DNA from: Acidimicrobiales bacterium
GTDB lineage: Bacteria > Actinomycetota > Acidimicrobiia > Acidimicrobiales > UBA8190
Reading direction: 5' to 3'
Length of the DNA: 60,543 nt
NCBI GenBank assembly: GCA_030040015.1
Contig: JASHUM010000041.1
Span: forward strand, 1-60,543
The notes under the pieces were generated by a model. The model saw only the letters and a program-made list of their open reading frames with translations, did no database searches and was not told the DNA's origin. Made by a program: the position numbers and the translations under genes. Shown in pieces: positions 32,779-42,308 of this stretch. Within the stretch, counting starts at the first letter, position 1. Each line of letters starts with the position of its first letter.

Positions 32779-33668
32779 CAGGCCAGGTTCTTCACGATCT
32801 CCACCATGCGCTCGCCCGCCTCGGTGGGGTTCTGAGCGACGATGACGCCGGCTGCCGACAGCGCCTCCATCTTGGCTCTGGCCGTGCCCTGCGAACCGGA
32901 GATGATGGCACCGGCGTGGCCCATCTTCCGACCCGGGGGCGCCGTCACTCCGGCGATGTAGGCGACCACCGGCTTCGACATCCGGTCCCGGATGAACTCG
33001 GCGGCCTGCTCCTCGGCCGACCCGCCGATCTCGCCGATCATCGTCACCGCCTTGGTCTCGGGGTCCGACTCGAAGGCTTCGAGCACGTCGGTGAACGTCG
33101 TCCCCGGGACCGGGTCGCCCCCGATGCCCACCCCCGTGGTCTGCCCCACACCCTTCCGGGTCAGCTCGTACAGGGCCTGGTAGAAGACCGTCCCCGACCG
33201 GCTGACCAGCCCGACCGGCCCGCCGGGCAGGGCGATGTCGCCCGAGGTGATGCCGATGTTGCACTTGCCGGCCGAGATCACCCCCGGGCAGTTGGGCCCG
33301 AGGAGGCGGGTGCCGGGGAAGTCGCGCACCAGCAGGTTGTAGGCCCGGGCCTCGTCGTGGGCGGGGATGCCCTCGGTGATGCACACCACGAAGGGGACGC
33401 CAGCCTCGGCCGCTTCGATGATGGCCTCGCATGCGAAGGGAGGCGGGACCGAGATGAACGAGGCATTGGCTCCCGTCTCGGCCACCGCCTCGCTCACCGA
33501 GGAGAAGACTGGGATGCCCTCGATGGTCTCGCCACCACGCTTGGGGTTGGTCCCGGCCACCACCTTGGTGCCGTAGGCCCGGTTGCGAAGCCCATGGTAG
33601 AGGCCTTGGCTGGTCGGGCTGACGCCCTGGATCACGACCCTGGTGTTCTCGTCGACGAAGACGCTCAT
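32778..33668 (-). CDS. sucD: Succinyl-CoA ligase alpha subunit
   Basis: 296 residues from ATG 33668. CoA-binding Rossmann domain ([25 protein letters not shown]) and the phospho-histidine in [12 protein letters not shown] near residue 245. Makes ATP or GTP from succinyl-CoA in the TCA cycle with SucC. The longer frame upstream overlaps sucC out of phase and is rejected. ATGA overlaps on both sides. Confidence 0.95.
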   Translation of the reverse strand: MSVFVDENTRVVIQGVSPTSQGLYHGLRNRAYGTKVVAGTNPKRGGETIEGIPVFSSVSEAVAETGANASFISVPPPFACEAIIEAAEAGVPFVVCITEGIPAHDEARAYNLLVRDFPGTRLLGPNCPGVISAGKCNIGITSGDIALPGGPVGLVSRSGTVFYQALYELTRKGVGQTTGVGIGGDPVPGTTFTDVLEAFESDPETKAVTMIGEIGGSAEEQAAEFIRDRMSKPVVAYIAGVTAPPGRKMGHAGAIISGSQGTARAKMEALSAAGVIVAQNPTEAGERMVEIVKNLA

Positions 33669-34816
33669 CGGGCTGCTCCCTGGGCCAGCTCGGTGGCCCG
33701 GCGGGCCGCTTCGATCATGGTCGCCACCGACTCCAGCTTGTCCGAGCCGTGCTCGGCCAGGATGCGCCGCCCCTCGTCGGCATTGGTGCCGTCGAGCCGG
33801 ATGACGATGGGCGAGGCGATCTCCACCCGGCCCATTGCCTCGACGATGCCGTTGGCCACCTCCTCGCCCCGGGTGATGCCACCGAAGATGTTGATGAAGA
33901 TGGACCGGACGTTCTCGTCGGTGTTGATCACCTCCAGGGCGTTGGCCATCTGGGCGGCGTTGGCTCCTCCGCCGATGTCGAGGAAGTTGGCCGGTTTGCC
34001 ACCCACCTGCTCCACCACGTCGCAGGTGCTCATGGCCAGGCCGGCACCGTTGGCGATGATGCCGACGAAGCCGTCGAGACCCACGTACTGAAGTCCCTTC
34101 TCCTTCGCCAGACGCTCCCGGGGGTCGCTCGTGTCGGTTCCTGCGAACTCCTCCCACTCGGGATGGCGGAAGGCGGCGTTGTCGTCGAGGGTCACCTTGG
34201 CGTCCAGCGCGTGCACGTCGCCCTCGGTGGTGAGAACGAGCGGGTTGATCTCAGCCAGGTCGCAGTCGCCCTCGGTGTAGCAGCGGTACAGCCCGAGCAG
34301 CACGTCGGCCGCGCCTCGGCGCGCCTCTTCGTCCAGTCCGGCGTCCGCCACCAACGCTCGAGCGGCCTGTGGCGACAGCCCGTCGACCGGGTCCACGTGC
34401 AGACGGGCGATGGCACCGGGATCGGTGGCGGCCACCTCCTCGATCTCCACCCCACCCTTGGCCGACACCATGCACAGGTACTTCTTGGCGCTGCGGTCGA
34501 GGGTGAAGCTGGCGTAGTACTCCTTGGCGATGTCCGACGACCGTTCGATCCACAGCCGGCCCACCACGTGGCCCTTCAGGTCCATGCCCAGGATGGCCCG
34601 GGCATGCCGGCGCACGGCGTCGACGTCGTCAGCCAGCTGGATGCCGCCTGCCTTGCCTCGCCCGCCCACCTTCACCTGGGCCTTGACCACCACCGGAAAG
34701 CCGGCCTGTTCTGCTTGCACAACCGCTTCGTCGACGGTGTCCGCCACCCCTCCCGGGGAGACGGGGATGCCGAAGCGGGCGAAGTACTGCTTGCCCTGGT
34801 ACTCGTAGAGATCCAA
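33665..34816 (-). CDS. sucC: Succinyl-CoA ligase beta subunit
   Basis: 383 residues starting MDLYEYQGKQYFARFGIPVS. ATP-grasp N-terminal domain and a C-terminal domain with NIFGGITRGEEVANG. Ribosome site GAGGAG a few bases upstream. First gene of sucC-sucD-purN; the stop overlaps the start of sucD by ATGA. Confidence 0.95.
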   Translation of the reverse strand: MDLYEYQGKQYFARFGIPVSPGGVADTVDEAVVQAEQAGFPVVVKAQVKVGGRGKAGGIQLADDVDAVRRHARAILGMDLKGHVVGRLWIERSSDIAKEYYASFTLDRSAKKYLCMVSAKGGVEIEEVAATDPGAIARLHVDPVDGLSPQAARALVADAGLDEEARRGAADVLLGLYRCYTEGDCDLAEINPLVLTTEGDVHALDAKVTLDDNAAFRHPEWEEFAGTDTSDPRERLAKEKGLQYVGLDGFVGIIANGAGLAMSTCDVVEQVGGKPANFLDIGGGANAAQMANALEVINTDENVRSIFINIFGGITRGEEVANGIVEAMGRVEIASPIVIRLDGTNADEGRRILAEHGSDKLESVATMIEAARRATELAQGAAR

Positions 34817-34925
34817 CGGTTGCTCCTCTTTCCTGCGGTGCGTGTCTTGTTCGATGCGGTTGCTCGGGCGCGATCCCTGGCGGGGGTGTCCAGGCGCGGG
34901 TTCGGTGCGGGCGAGCTCGCCTGGC

Positions 34926-35345
34926 TCAGCTCTGGCGGGCGGCCTCCTCCCGACGGTCGAGCTCGGTGCCGAGTTGCTCGACGATGGCCGGCAGTGGCGC
35001 TCCGGGGGTGAAGACCAGGTCCACGCCCGCCTCCCGGAGGGAGGGGATGTCGCCGTCGGGGATGATCCCGCCCACCACGACGAGGACGTCGTCCAATCCC
35101 TCGGCCCGCAGCCCGTCGACCACCTTGGGGACGAGGGTGAGGTGGGCCCCGGACAGGAGCGAGAGCCCCACGGCGTCGGCGTCTTCCTGAACGACGGCCT
35201 GGACCACCTGCTCGGGTGTCTGGTGGAGCCCGGTGTAGATGACCTCGAACCCGGCGTCCCGAAGCGCCCGGGCGATGACCTTGGCCCCCCGGTCGTGCCC
35301 GTCGAGGCCAGGCTTGGCCACCACCACCCGGTAGGGACGAATCAT
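34926..35345 (-). CDS. Stand-alone cobalamin-binding subunit (methylmalonyl-CoA mutase C-terminal type)
   Basis: 139 residues. The B12 motif DxHxxG is in [20 protein letters not shown], followed by the SLLSG and VVVGG(I) strands of the cobalamin fold. Normally this domain is the C-terminus of methylmalonyl-CoA mutase large subunit, or a separate small subunit in two-chain mutases. No catalytic barrel gene is in the window. Its position next to sucCD fits a methylmalonyl-CoA to succinyl-CoA route. TACACT box 8 nt before the ATG. Confidence 0.88.
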   Translation of the reverse strand: MIRPYRVVVAKPGLDGHDRGAKVIARALRDAGFEVIYTGLHQTPEQVVQAVVQEDADAVGLSLLSGAHLTLVPKVVDGLRAEGLDDVLVVVGGIIPDGDIPSLREAGVDLVFTPGAPLPAIVEQLGTELDRREEAARQS

Positions 35346-35353
35346 CGCAGCCG

Positions 35354-35359
35354 AGTGTA
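35354..35359 (-). promoter_or_regulatory. -10 box (TACACT), leaderless-type start of B12-binding subunit
   Basis: TACACT on the minus strand, 8 nt before ATG 35345. Confidence 0.5.
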
Positions 35360-35430
35360 GGCAGCCCACCACGACGCGGCGCCAGACGGCAGAGGGGCGG
35401 CGCGGCCCCGGTAGTAGCGTCCAAGCCCTG

Positions 35431-36549
35431 GTGAGCGGCTATGGAGTGGCGGGGGTCGAGCGGAACCAGCCGGCTTCGAACCGGGTGTGGCGGCCCGAGG
35501 ACCTGAGTCCCGAATGGCTCACCGTCCATCTCGCCGATGCCGGGCTCCTCGGTGGTTCCCAGGTGGCGCACTTCAACGTCGAGCCGGTGGGCACGGGGCA
35601 GATGGGGGACAGCTTCCGGATCCACCTGGAGACCGATCCACCCGGCGACACCGCGCCGCCGAGCATCGTGGGCAAGTTCACGGCCGCCGACGAACAGAGC
35701 CGGGCCACAGGCGTGTCGATGCGGACCGCCGAGGTCGAGGTGCGGTTCTACCAACAGGTGGCTCCAACCCTGGCCGCCCGCATCCCGGCGTGCCACTTCG
35801 CCGACGTGGACCCCACCACCGCCCGCTTCGTGCTCCTGCTCGAGGACCTGGCGCCGTGCCGAGTCGGCGACCAGATGGCCGGGTGCACCGTCGACGAGGC
35901 GGCGCTGGCCCTCGAGGAACTGGCCAAGGTCCACGCTCCCCGCTGGGCCGATCCGGCCCTCGAGCGCCTCGAGTGGCTCAACCGCCGCGACGCCCTGGTG
36001 CTCGACACCTTGAGCGCCGTCTTCCCCGCGCTCTACGCCGGTTTCGTCGACCGCTACGGCGAGCGGATCTCGGATCGCGTCCGGCGAGTTGGTGACGGCT
36101 TCTTCCCCCGCATCGGTGACTACCTGCACCATCGAGCCGGGCCGGCCACCGTGCAACACGCCGACTTCCGCGTGGACAACCTCCTCTTCGACCCGCCCGG
36201 CTCACCCGTGGCCATCGTCGACTGGCAGACCGTCACCTGGGGACCGGGGTCGGCGGACGTCGCCTACTTCCTCGGCGCCAGCTTGGCCGTGGATGTCCGC
36301 CGCGCCAACGAGCGCGCACTGGTGCGCCACTACCTCGAAGCCGCCACCGCATGGGGTGTGGTGGGCTACGGATTCGACGACCTGTGGCTCGACTACCGCC
36401 GCCACGCCTACTCGGGACTGGTCATGGCCGTGGGTGCGGCCATGTCGGTGGCCCGCACGGATCGCGGGGACGAGATGTTCTTGACCATGGCCGAGCGCCA
36501 CGCTGCCCACGTCGAGGACGTGGACGCCGGGTCCGTGCTGGGAACCTGA
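35431..36549 (+). CDS. Aminoglycoside/choline-kinase-like phosphotransferase
   Basis: 372 residues. The kinase-like core shows the Brenner-type [11 protein letters not shown] catalytic loop and IVDWQ metal-binding Asp, after an N-lobe with [14 protein letters not shown]. Closer in layout to the ecdysteroid/acyl-CoA-dehydrogenase-linked APH family than to true resistance enzymes, so a small-molecule kinase is more likely than drug resistance. Ends 4 nt before the next gene, with which it forms a pair. Confidence 0.85.
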   Translation: MSGYGVAGVERNQPASNRVWRPEDLSPEWLTVHLADAGLLGGSQVAHFNVEPVGTGQMGDSFRIHLETDPPGDTAPPSIVGKFTAADEQSRATGVSMRTAEVEVRFYQQVAPTLAARIPACHFADVDPTTARFVLLLEDLAPCRVGDQMAGCTVDEAALALEELAKVHAPRWADPALERLEWLNRRDALVLDTLSAVFPALYAGFVDRYGERISDRVRRVGDGFFPRIGDYLHHRAGPATVQHADFRVDNLLFDPPGSPVAIVDWQTVTWGPGSADVAYFLGASLAVDVRRANERALVRHYLEAATAWGVVGYGFDDLWLDYRRHAYSGLVMAVGAAMSVARTDRGDEMFLTMAERHAAHVEDVDAGSVLGT

Positions 36550-36553
36550 ACAG

Positions 36554-37540
36554 GTGCCGCAACTGACCGCCCACGACGAGTACTTCGTCCACCAGCTCCC
36601 CGAGCCTCTGTCGGTGGTGGGCATCGAGCATCACCACTGGCGAGAGAGCTACTTCTTCGTCACCCACGGCCCGTCGCCGGACACCGACGTCATCGTGGTC
36701 GCCATGGCCACCTATCCCGCTCGCCGCCTGCTCGACGCCTTGGTCCTGGGCCGCGTCGACGGCGAGCCGATCTTCCACTACCACCAGCGTCCCGCCGACG
36801 GTGACCCTCACACGAGCACCGTGGGTCCGGTGTCGGTGGAAGTGGTCTCCCCCTACGAGGAGCTGCGGGTACGAGTCGCCCCTGGACAGGGCTTCGAAGC
36901 CGACCTCCGCTTCCGGGCTCGGACCCGCGCCTACGGCCTGCGCCGAGGCCGGCTCCTTCACGAGGACGGTTCGTTGTTGTGGGACCAGAGCCACATGATC
37001 CAGTCGGGGATCTTCGACGGCACCTACTCCAGCGGTGACAAGGAGGGGCGCATCGACGCCTGGCTGGGCCAGCGTGACCACTCGTGGGGGGTCCGGGACC
37101 ACGGACGCATCCCGATGTGGATGTGGCTGGCCGTGCAGCTCCCCGACGGGATGCTCGGTGTCTGGCACTGGGAACTGCCCAACGGGGCCACCGTGTTCAC
37201 CGACGGATGTTGGGCCCCGGCCGACGGCGGCGTCCCGGTGCCGGTGGTGGGCTTCGACCATGACCTGCACTGGACCGATCCGGCGGGAGCCCCGACGGCG
37301 TACGGCTCGGACGGCTCCTCGGTGTCCGGCCTGGCCGGGAGGGTGTCCTTCGAGCTGGCCGGCGGGAGGCGCATCGGTCTTCGAGCCGAGGGCCGGTGGT
37401 GCGCCCCGTACCGGCCGATCTATGGGGGTGGTCAGCACCTGATGACGGTGGAGGCCGACGACGGTCGTTCGGGATCGGCGGTCTACGAGCTCACCGGCCG
37501 GGACCACCACCGGTACTTCCCGACGCCCCTCGGCGAGTAG
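36554..37540 (+). CDS. CrtC/AttH-like lipocalin-type protein
   Basis: 328 residues, beta-rich. The phrase GQRDHSWGVRDHGRIPMWMW and VWHWELPNG resemble the double lipocalin-like fold of CrtC/AttH hydratases, also seen in DUF7064/7065 proteins. No signal peptide. Tightly linked to the upstream APH-like kinase (4 nt gap), so the two likely act on the same hydrophobic substrate; its identity is unknown. Convergent with pcrA, 10 bp between stops. Confidence 0.65.
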   Translation: MPQLTAHDEYFVHQLPEPLSVVGIEHHHWRESYFFVTHGPSPDTDVIVVAMATYPARRLLDALVLGRVDGEPIFHYHQRPADGDPHTSTVGPVSVEVVSPYEELRVRVAPGQGFEADLRFRARTRAYGLRRGRLLHEDGSLLWDQSHMIQSGIFDGTYSSGDKEGRIDAWLGQRDHSWGVRDHGRIPMWMWLAVQLPDGMLGVWHWELPNGATVFTDGCWAPADGGVPVPVVGFDHDLHWTDPAGAPTAYGSDGSSVSGLAGRVSFELAGGRRIGLRAEGRWCAPYRPIYGGGQHLMTVEADDGRSGSAVYELTGRDHHRYFPTPLGE

Positions 37541-37550
37541 GTCCGTCGGA

Positions 37551-40500
37551 TCAGGACGGGTCGCCGAACTTCCACTCCGCCATCTTGGGGAGCCGGCCCG
37601 GGCGGGCCCGGCCGCCCGAACCCGAGCGACGCCTTGCGCCTTCGACGGGGGCGGCGCGCCTCGGCGACTCACCCGGGGCGGAGGCATCCTCGTCCCGCCA
37701 CGGGTCAGGATCGTGCCAGTCGTCGACGCCCTGGCCGCCTTCGCCCGGGTCGCCGCCGCTGGATCGGGAACGTCCCCCTCGCCGTCCCCACGACGGGATG
37801 TCCCGCAGCGGGTCGGGACGCCGTCCCCACGACGGGCCCACGTCCTCCACGAGCTCCTCGGGAAGCTCGGAGAGAAAGCGACTCGGGATGGCGTGGTTCG
37901 ACATTCCCCACGTGGTCCGACTCCAGGCGTGCGTGAGGTAGAGGTAGCGCTGGGCCCGGGTAATGCCCACGTAGCACAGCCGGCGCTCCTCCTCGAGCTG
38001 CAGAGGGTCGTCGAGAGCCCGCAGGTGCGGGAACACGCCGTCTTCCATCCCGACGAGGAACACGGCAGGGAATTCGAGGCCCTTGGCGGTATGCAGGGTC
38101 ATGAGCGAGACCCGGGTGCCGTCGCCTTCGATGTCGTCGGCGTCGGAGACTAGGGCGATGGACTCCAGGAACTCGTCGAGGTCGGAGAAGCGCGACGCCC
38201 CGGTGGCCAACTCGGCCAGGTTCTCGACACGGCCCCGGGACTCCACGGTGTCCTCGGCCTCGAGCTCCTCCAGGTACCCGGTGCGCTCGGCGACCTCGGC
38301 CACGAGCTCCCCTGGGCCGGCACCGGCCTCGAGCATGGCCCGCAGGTCGTCGAGCAGGCCGCGCAGGACGGCGATCCCCTTCGACGCCTTGCCCGACACC
38401 CCGGCCTCGTCGCTGAAGGCGAGGGCGGCGGCAAAGGACAGGTCGTTGGCCCGTGCCCAGGCGGCCAGCCGCTCCACCGACGTGTCGCCGACGCCGCGGC
38501 GGGGGACGTTCACGATACGGCGCGCCGACACCTCGTCAGCCGGGTTGGCCAGCACCTGGAGGTAGGCGAGGATGTCCTTCACCTCCCGGCGCTCGTAGAA
38601 GCGGGTACCGCCCACCACCTTGTAGGGGATCTCCGCCCGCATGAGCGCGTCCTCGAGGGCCCGGCTCTGGGCGTTCGTACGGAAGAACACCGCCACGTCG
38701 CCGTGGTTGAGGGGCTCGGTCTCGTGCAGGCGACGGATCTCCGATGCGACCCAGGACGACTCTTCGTACTCGTCCTCGGCTCGGAAGCGCCGGATCCGAT
38801 CACCCGCCTCGCCCGCCGTCCACAGCTCCTTGGGAACTCGGGTGACGTTGTTGGCGATGACGGCGTTGGCGGCGTCGAGGATCGTCTTCGTCGACCGGTA
38901 GTTCTGCTCGAGGGGGATCACCGCCGCGCTGGGAAAGGCCTGCTCGAACTCGAGGATGTTGCGGATGTCGGCGCGGCGAAAGCCGTAGATCGAGTTGTGG
39001 GTGAGGATGCCCTCGGCGACGTAGGTGTGCGTGCCCTCGACCTCGAAGTCGTAGACATCCCCGTCGTAAGTCTCGAACGCGACGGCGTCCACCCGGGCTC
39101 GACGCAGCTGGTCACCATCCTGGACGAGCACGCTCATCCCCGGGTGAAGGTGCGAGAGCGGCAGGAAGTCATAGGTGAACCCGCCGATCCGGGCCCGGCG
39201 GCGGATGTCGAGCCCGGCGGCCGCAGCCGCGGCCCGGGTCAGGGCGACAGCGGCCCGGTACTCGGAGCGACTCGTCTCGAGGCGAAACGTGCCTGGCAGC
39301 TTTCCGGGACGGATGCTGAAGCCCTCGGCGTCGAGCTTGGCGGCGATGTCCGCCCGGCTCGAGGTCCAGTTGATCCGGTGGTATCGCCTGGTGGAGCGGG
39401 TGTCGGCGTGCATGGTGAGCGTGATCGTCTGGCGCCGCCGCCCGTTCTGGGGACGATGGTGGGGGAAGTCGGGGTGAAGGTGAAGGTCCTCCATGAGGCG
39501 CTTCGCCCCTGAGCCCGTGTCGAGCTCGGCGTACAGCTTGGCCAGCCAGTCCTCGCCCATGGCCAGGTCGCGACCGATGCCGTGGAAGCAGGCCGTCGGC
39601 AGGCCGTAGGTGGCGGAGTACCAGGCCTCGAAGAAGGCGGCCTCGGCCACGGTGTCGCACACCCGCAGGATCCACAGCATGTCGCCGTGCTCCTGGCCGA
39701 GCCGGACGATGTACCCCGGGGCCCTCTCCCCCGCGCTGTTGGCGCGAACGCTCTTGGTCCTCCCGATCCGAAAACCCCTGTCCACTCGACGCATGAGGTA
39801 GACGAGGTGCTTGCCTGCCTCGATGGCCGGGTCGGCGGGCACCATGTGGTGGGGCGTGGCTGCCACCCGCCGTCCCTCGGCCTCGACCACGACCAGCGGC
39901 CCGGTGTGCCGGCCTCGCCGGGCGTGCACGACCGTCCCGGGCTGGATCCCCCTCCCGCCGGCGACGCCGAGGAGCACGTCGCCGACCTTGACCTCCTCGA
40001 CGGGCCGCGGACCCCTCGAGGTCGAGACGTGAGTCCCTGTCGGAAGGCACTGGTCGCTGTCGCCCACCACCGTGACGTTCCCATGCTCGGCGCCGAGCAG
40101 CAGGACGATCTCGTTCTGGGCCCGGTTGGTGTCCTGGTACTCGTCGACGAGCACGTGGGTGAAGCGCTTACGGTAGGAATCGAGCACGTCGGGGAACTCC
40201 CGCAAGAGGCGGACGACGTTCACGAGCAGGTCGTCGAAGTCCATGGCCGACGCGGCCTGGAGCCGACGCTGGTACTCGAGGTAGACATCGCCGATGCGCC
40301 GCTCGAAGATGCTCTGAGCCGCGTCCCGATACGGAGCGGGGCCGACCAGTTCCGCCTTCGCTCCGGAGATCGCGGCCTGAACGCCCCGGGGTGGGAACTT
40401 CTTGGTGTCGATGTTCAGCTGGCGCGACACCTGCTCGACGAGGCGCCGGGAGTCGGCGTCGTCGTAGATGGTGAACGACTTGCGGTACCCCAGGCGCTCG

Positions 40501-41054
40501 GCGTGGACGCGAAGGATGCGCACGCAGGCAGCGTGGAACGTGGACACCCACATCTTGTCCGCCACCGGTCCGATCAACCCCACCAGACGCTGGCGCATCT
40601 CGTCGGCGGCCTTGTTGGTGAAGGTGATGGCCAGCACCTGCCACGGCGTGGCGTCGCCGGTGGCGATGAGATGGGCCACCCGGTGGGTGAGGACCCGGGT
40701 CTTTCCCGAGCCGGCACCGGCGACCACCAACAGCGGCGAGCCGCGGTGCTCGACCGCCCTGCGCTGTGGGCCGTTCAGGTTCTCGAGCAGGGTGTCGGGG
40801 GCGGGCACGTCGTCGAGCCAGCGCGGACGCCTGCGGGCCGGCGCGCCGGGGGCGCCGCCACCTGCGTCGACGTCGCCATCGGGCCCGAGCGCGTCCGGGG
40901 GTGCGGCAGACGACTCGGCGAACTCGTCGCCCTCGAAGGCGCCGAGACCGCCGAAGTGGTGCAGCGGCGTGGTCAGCTCGGGTGCTCCGTGCGAGGGAAG
41001 GAGGGAAGTGCGAGAGGGAGGTGCGTGGCGGGCGTCAGTGGCCCATTCCGACAC
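37551..41054 (-). CDS. pcrA: ATP-dependent DNA helicase PcrA/UvrD, intein-containing precursor
   Basis: 1167-residue precursor; 815 after splicing. Superfamily 1A motifs: Walker A GAGSGKT (113-119), DEYQD (304-308), motif III GDSDQ-[intein]-SIYGFRRAD, later QNYRST, and LMTLHTAKGLEF near the C-terminus. Unwinds DNA in repair and replication restart. The intein (336-687) interrupts motif III, so no helicase works until it splices out. GTG start 41054 overlaps the end of guaB3 by 20 bp; the acidic N-terminal 80 residues are poorly conserved, so a later start is possible. Confidence 0.95.
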   Translation of the reverse strand: MSEWATDARHAPPSRTSLLPSHGAPELTTPLHHFGGLGAFEGDEFAESSAAPPDALGPDGDVDAGGGAPGAPARRRPRWLDDVPAPDTLLENLNGPQRRAVEHRGSPLLVVAGAGSGKTRVLTHRVAHLIATGDATPWQVLAITFTNKAADEMRQRLVGLIGPVADKMWVSTFHAACVRILRVHAERLGYRKSFTIYDDADSRRLVEQVSRQLNIDTKKFPPRGVQAAISGAKAELVGPAPYRDAAQSIFERRIGDVYLEYQRRLQAASAMDFDDLLVNVVRLLREFPDVLDSYRKRFTHVLVDEYQDTNRAQNEIVLLLGAEHGNVTVVGDSDQCLPTGTHVSTSRGPRPVEEVKVGDVLLGVAGGRGIQPGTVVHARRGRHTGPLVVVEAEGRRVAATPHHMVPADPAIEAGKHLVYLMRRVDRGFRIGRTKSVRANSAGERAPGYIVRLGQEHGDMLWILRVCDTVAEAAFFEAWYSATYGLPTACFHGIGRDLAMGEDWLAKLYAELDTGSGAKRLMEDLHLHPDFPHHRPQNGRRRQTITLTMHADTRSTRRYHRINWTSSRADIAAKLDAEGFSIRPGKLPGTFRLETSRSEYRAAVALTRAAAAAAGLDIRRRARIGGFTYDFLPLSHLHPGMSVLVQDGDQLRRARVDAVAFETYDGDVYDFEVEGTHTYVAEGILTHNSIYGFRRADIRNILEFEQAFPSAAVIPLEQNYRSTKTILDAANAVIANNVTRVPKELWTAGEAGDRIRRFRAEDEYEESSWVASEIRRLHETEPLNHGDVAVFFRTNAQSRALEDALMRAEIPYKVVGGTRFYERREVKDILAYLQVLANPADEVSARRIVNVPRRGVGDTSVERLAAWARANDLSFAAALAFSDEAGVSGKASKGIAVLRGLLDDLRAMLEAGAGPGELVAEVAERTGYLEELEAEDTVESRGRVENLAELATGASRFSDLDEFLESIALVSDADDIEGDGTRVSLMTLHTAKGLEFPAVFLVGMEDGVFPHLRALDDPLQLEEERRLCYVGITRAQRYLYLTHAWSRTTWGMSNHAIPSRFLSELPEELVEDVGPSWGRRPDPLRDIPSWGRRGGRSRSSGGDPGEGGQGVDDWHDPDPWRDEDASAPGESPRRAAPVEGARRRSGSGGRARPGRLPKMAEWKFGDPS
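38994..40049 (-). other. Intein in PcrA, with possible homing endonuclease domain
   Basis: 352 residues from C336 to N687, followed by S688. Block A starts CLPTGTHVSTS and VEEVKVGDVLLG; block B has T400-P-H-H403; block F is VYDFEVEGTHTYVAEG; block G is ILTHN. All splicing residues are intact. Residues about 415-535 and beyond hold an insert without a LAGLIDADG motif; YLMRR..FRIGRTK followed by a helix with AEAAFFEAW is reminiscent of GIY-YIG endonucleases. Confidence 0.9.
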
Positions 41055-42198
41055 CTTGGGAGCGCTGCAGCGCCTTTCCCTCGGTCTGCAGTGCGGGCGC
41101 CACCATCACCTCGGCCTTTTGGAACTCCTTCACGGACTGGTACCCGCACGTGGCCATGGAGGTGCGCAGGGCGCCGAAGAGGTTCATGCGGCCGTCGTTC
41201 TCGTGCGCCGGACCGAGGAGGATCTCCTTGAGGCTGCCCCGGACGGTGGTCCGCACCCGGGTCCCCCGGGGCAGTGTGGGGTGGAAGGTGGCCATGCCCC
41301 AGTGGAACCCCCGGCACGGGGCCTCCTCGGCCGAGGACAGCGGCGAGCCGAGCATCACGGCGTCAGCCCCACAGGTGATGGCCTTGGCGATGTCGCCGCC
41401 CCGGCTCATCCCGCCGTCGGCGATGACGTGCACGTACACCCCCGTCTCGTCCAGGTGGCGCATGCGGGCGCCGGCGACGTCGGCGATGGCGGTGGCCTGA
41501 GGAACCCCGAGGCCGAGGACGCCTCGGGTGGTGCAGGCGTTGCCCGGGCCCACCCCGACGAGCACGCCCACGGCTCCGGTGCGCATCAGGTGGAGGGCGG
41601 CCTGGTAGGAGGCGCATCCTCCCACGATCACCGGGATGTCGAACTCCCGGATGAAGCGCTTCAAGTTGAGCGGTTCCGTGGTCTTCGAGACGTGCTCGGC
41701 CGAGACGACGGTGCCCTGGATCACCAGCACGTCGAGCTCGCCCGCCAGCACGGCCGGGGCCAGGTCGGCCGTGCGCTGCGGGGTGAGCGACGCACACGAC
41801 ACCACCCCGGCCGACTTGACCTCCCGGATGCGCTCCGTGACCAGCTCCGGCTTCACCGGCTCCAGGTACATCTGCTGCATCCGAGCCGTGGCCTTGTCGT
41901 CGTCGAGCTCGGCGATCTCGTCGAACAACGGCACCGGGTCCTCGTAGCGGGTCCACAGGCCTTCGAGGTTGAGGGCGGCCAGACCACCCAGGCGCCCGAT
42001 CTCGACGGCGGTGCGAGGGCTCACCACGCCGTCCATGGCTGCGGCCATGAGAGGCAACTCGAAGCGGAAGGCGTCGATCTCCCACGAGATGTCGACGTCC
42101 TCGGGGTCCCGCGTCCGCCGGCTGGGGACGATGGCGATGTCGTCGAAACCGTATGCCCGGCGCCCCGACTTGTAGATCCCGATCTCGATCTCAGCCAC
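41035..42198 (-). CDS. IMP dehydrogenase-related protein GuaB3
   Basis: 387 residues; TIM-barrel of IMPDH/GMPR type without CBS domains. GPGNACTTRGVLG holds the Cys-loop region, HVIADGGMSRGGDIAK and GADAVMLGSPLSS the phosphate-binding segments. Matches the third guaB homologue of actinobacteria (Rv3410c-like), whose reaction differs from or complements true IMPDH. Start GTG with AGGAGG close upstream. Followed by pcrA with a 20-bp overlap. Confidence 0.88.
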   Translation of the reverse strand: MAEIEIGIYKSGRRAYGFDDIAIVPSRRTRDPEDVDISWEIDAFRFELPLMAAAMDGVVSPRTAVEIGRLGGLAALNLEGLWTRYEDPVPLFDEIAELDDDKATARMQQMYLEPVKPELVTERIREVKSAGVVSCASLTPQRTADLAPAVLAGELDVLVIQGTVVSAEHVSKTTEPLNLKRFIREFDIPVIVGGCASYQAALHLMRTGAVGVLVGVGPGNACTTRGVLGLGVPQATAIADVAGARMRHLDETGVYVHVIADGGMSRGGDIAKAITCGADAVMLGSPLSSAEEAPCRGFHWGMATFHPTLPRGTRVRTTVRGSLKEILLGPAHENDGRMNLFGALRTSMATCGYQSVKEFQKAEVMVAPALQTEGKALQRSQGVGMGH

Positions 42199-42308
42199 TG
42201 GCCCTCCTGCCCGAAGTGCGCCCTGGGCGGCCCCGTCGTGGCGCCGCAGGGGGTCTCCTCACCCTACCCGGCCCCACCCTGGACCCGGGGCAAGGTCGCG
42301 GGCCCTGG

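Noticed and set aside
34909-34920. Palindrome GGCGAGCTCGCC near the end of the B12-subunit gene
   Set aside because: Twelve bases without a loop; expected by chance in such GC-rich sequence.
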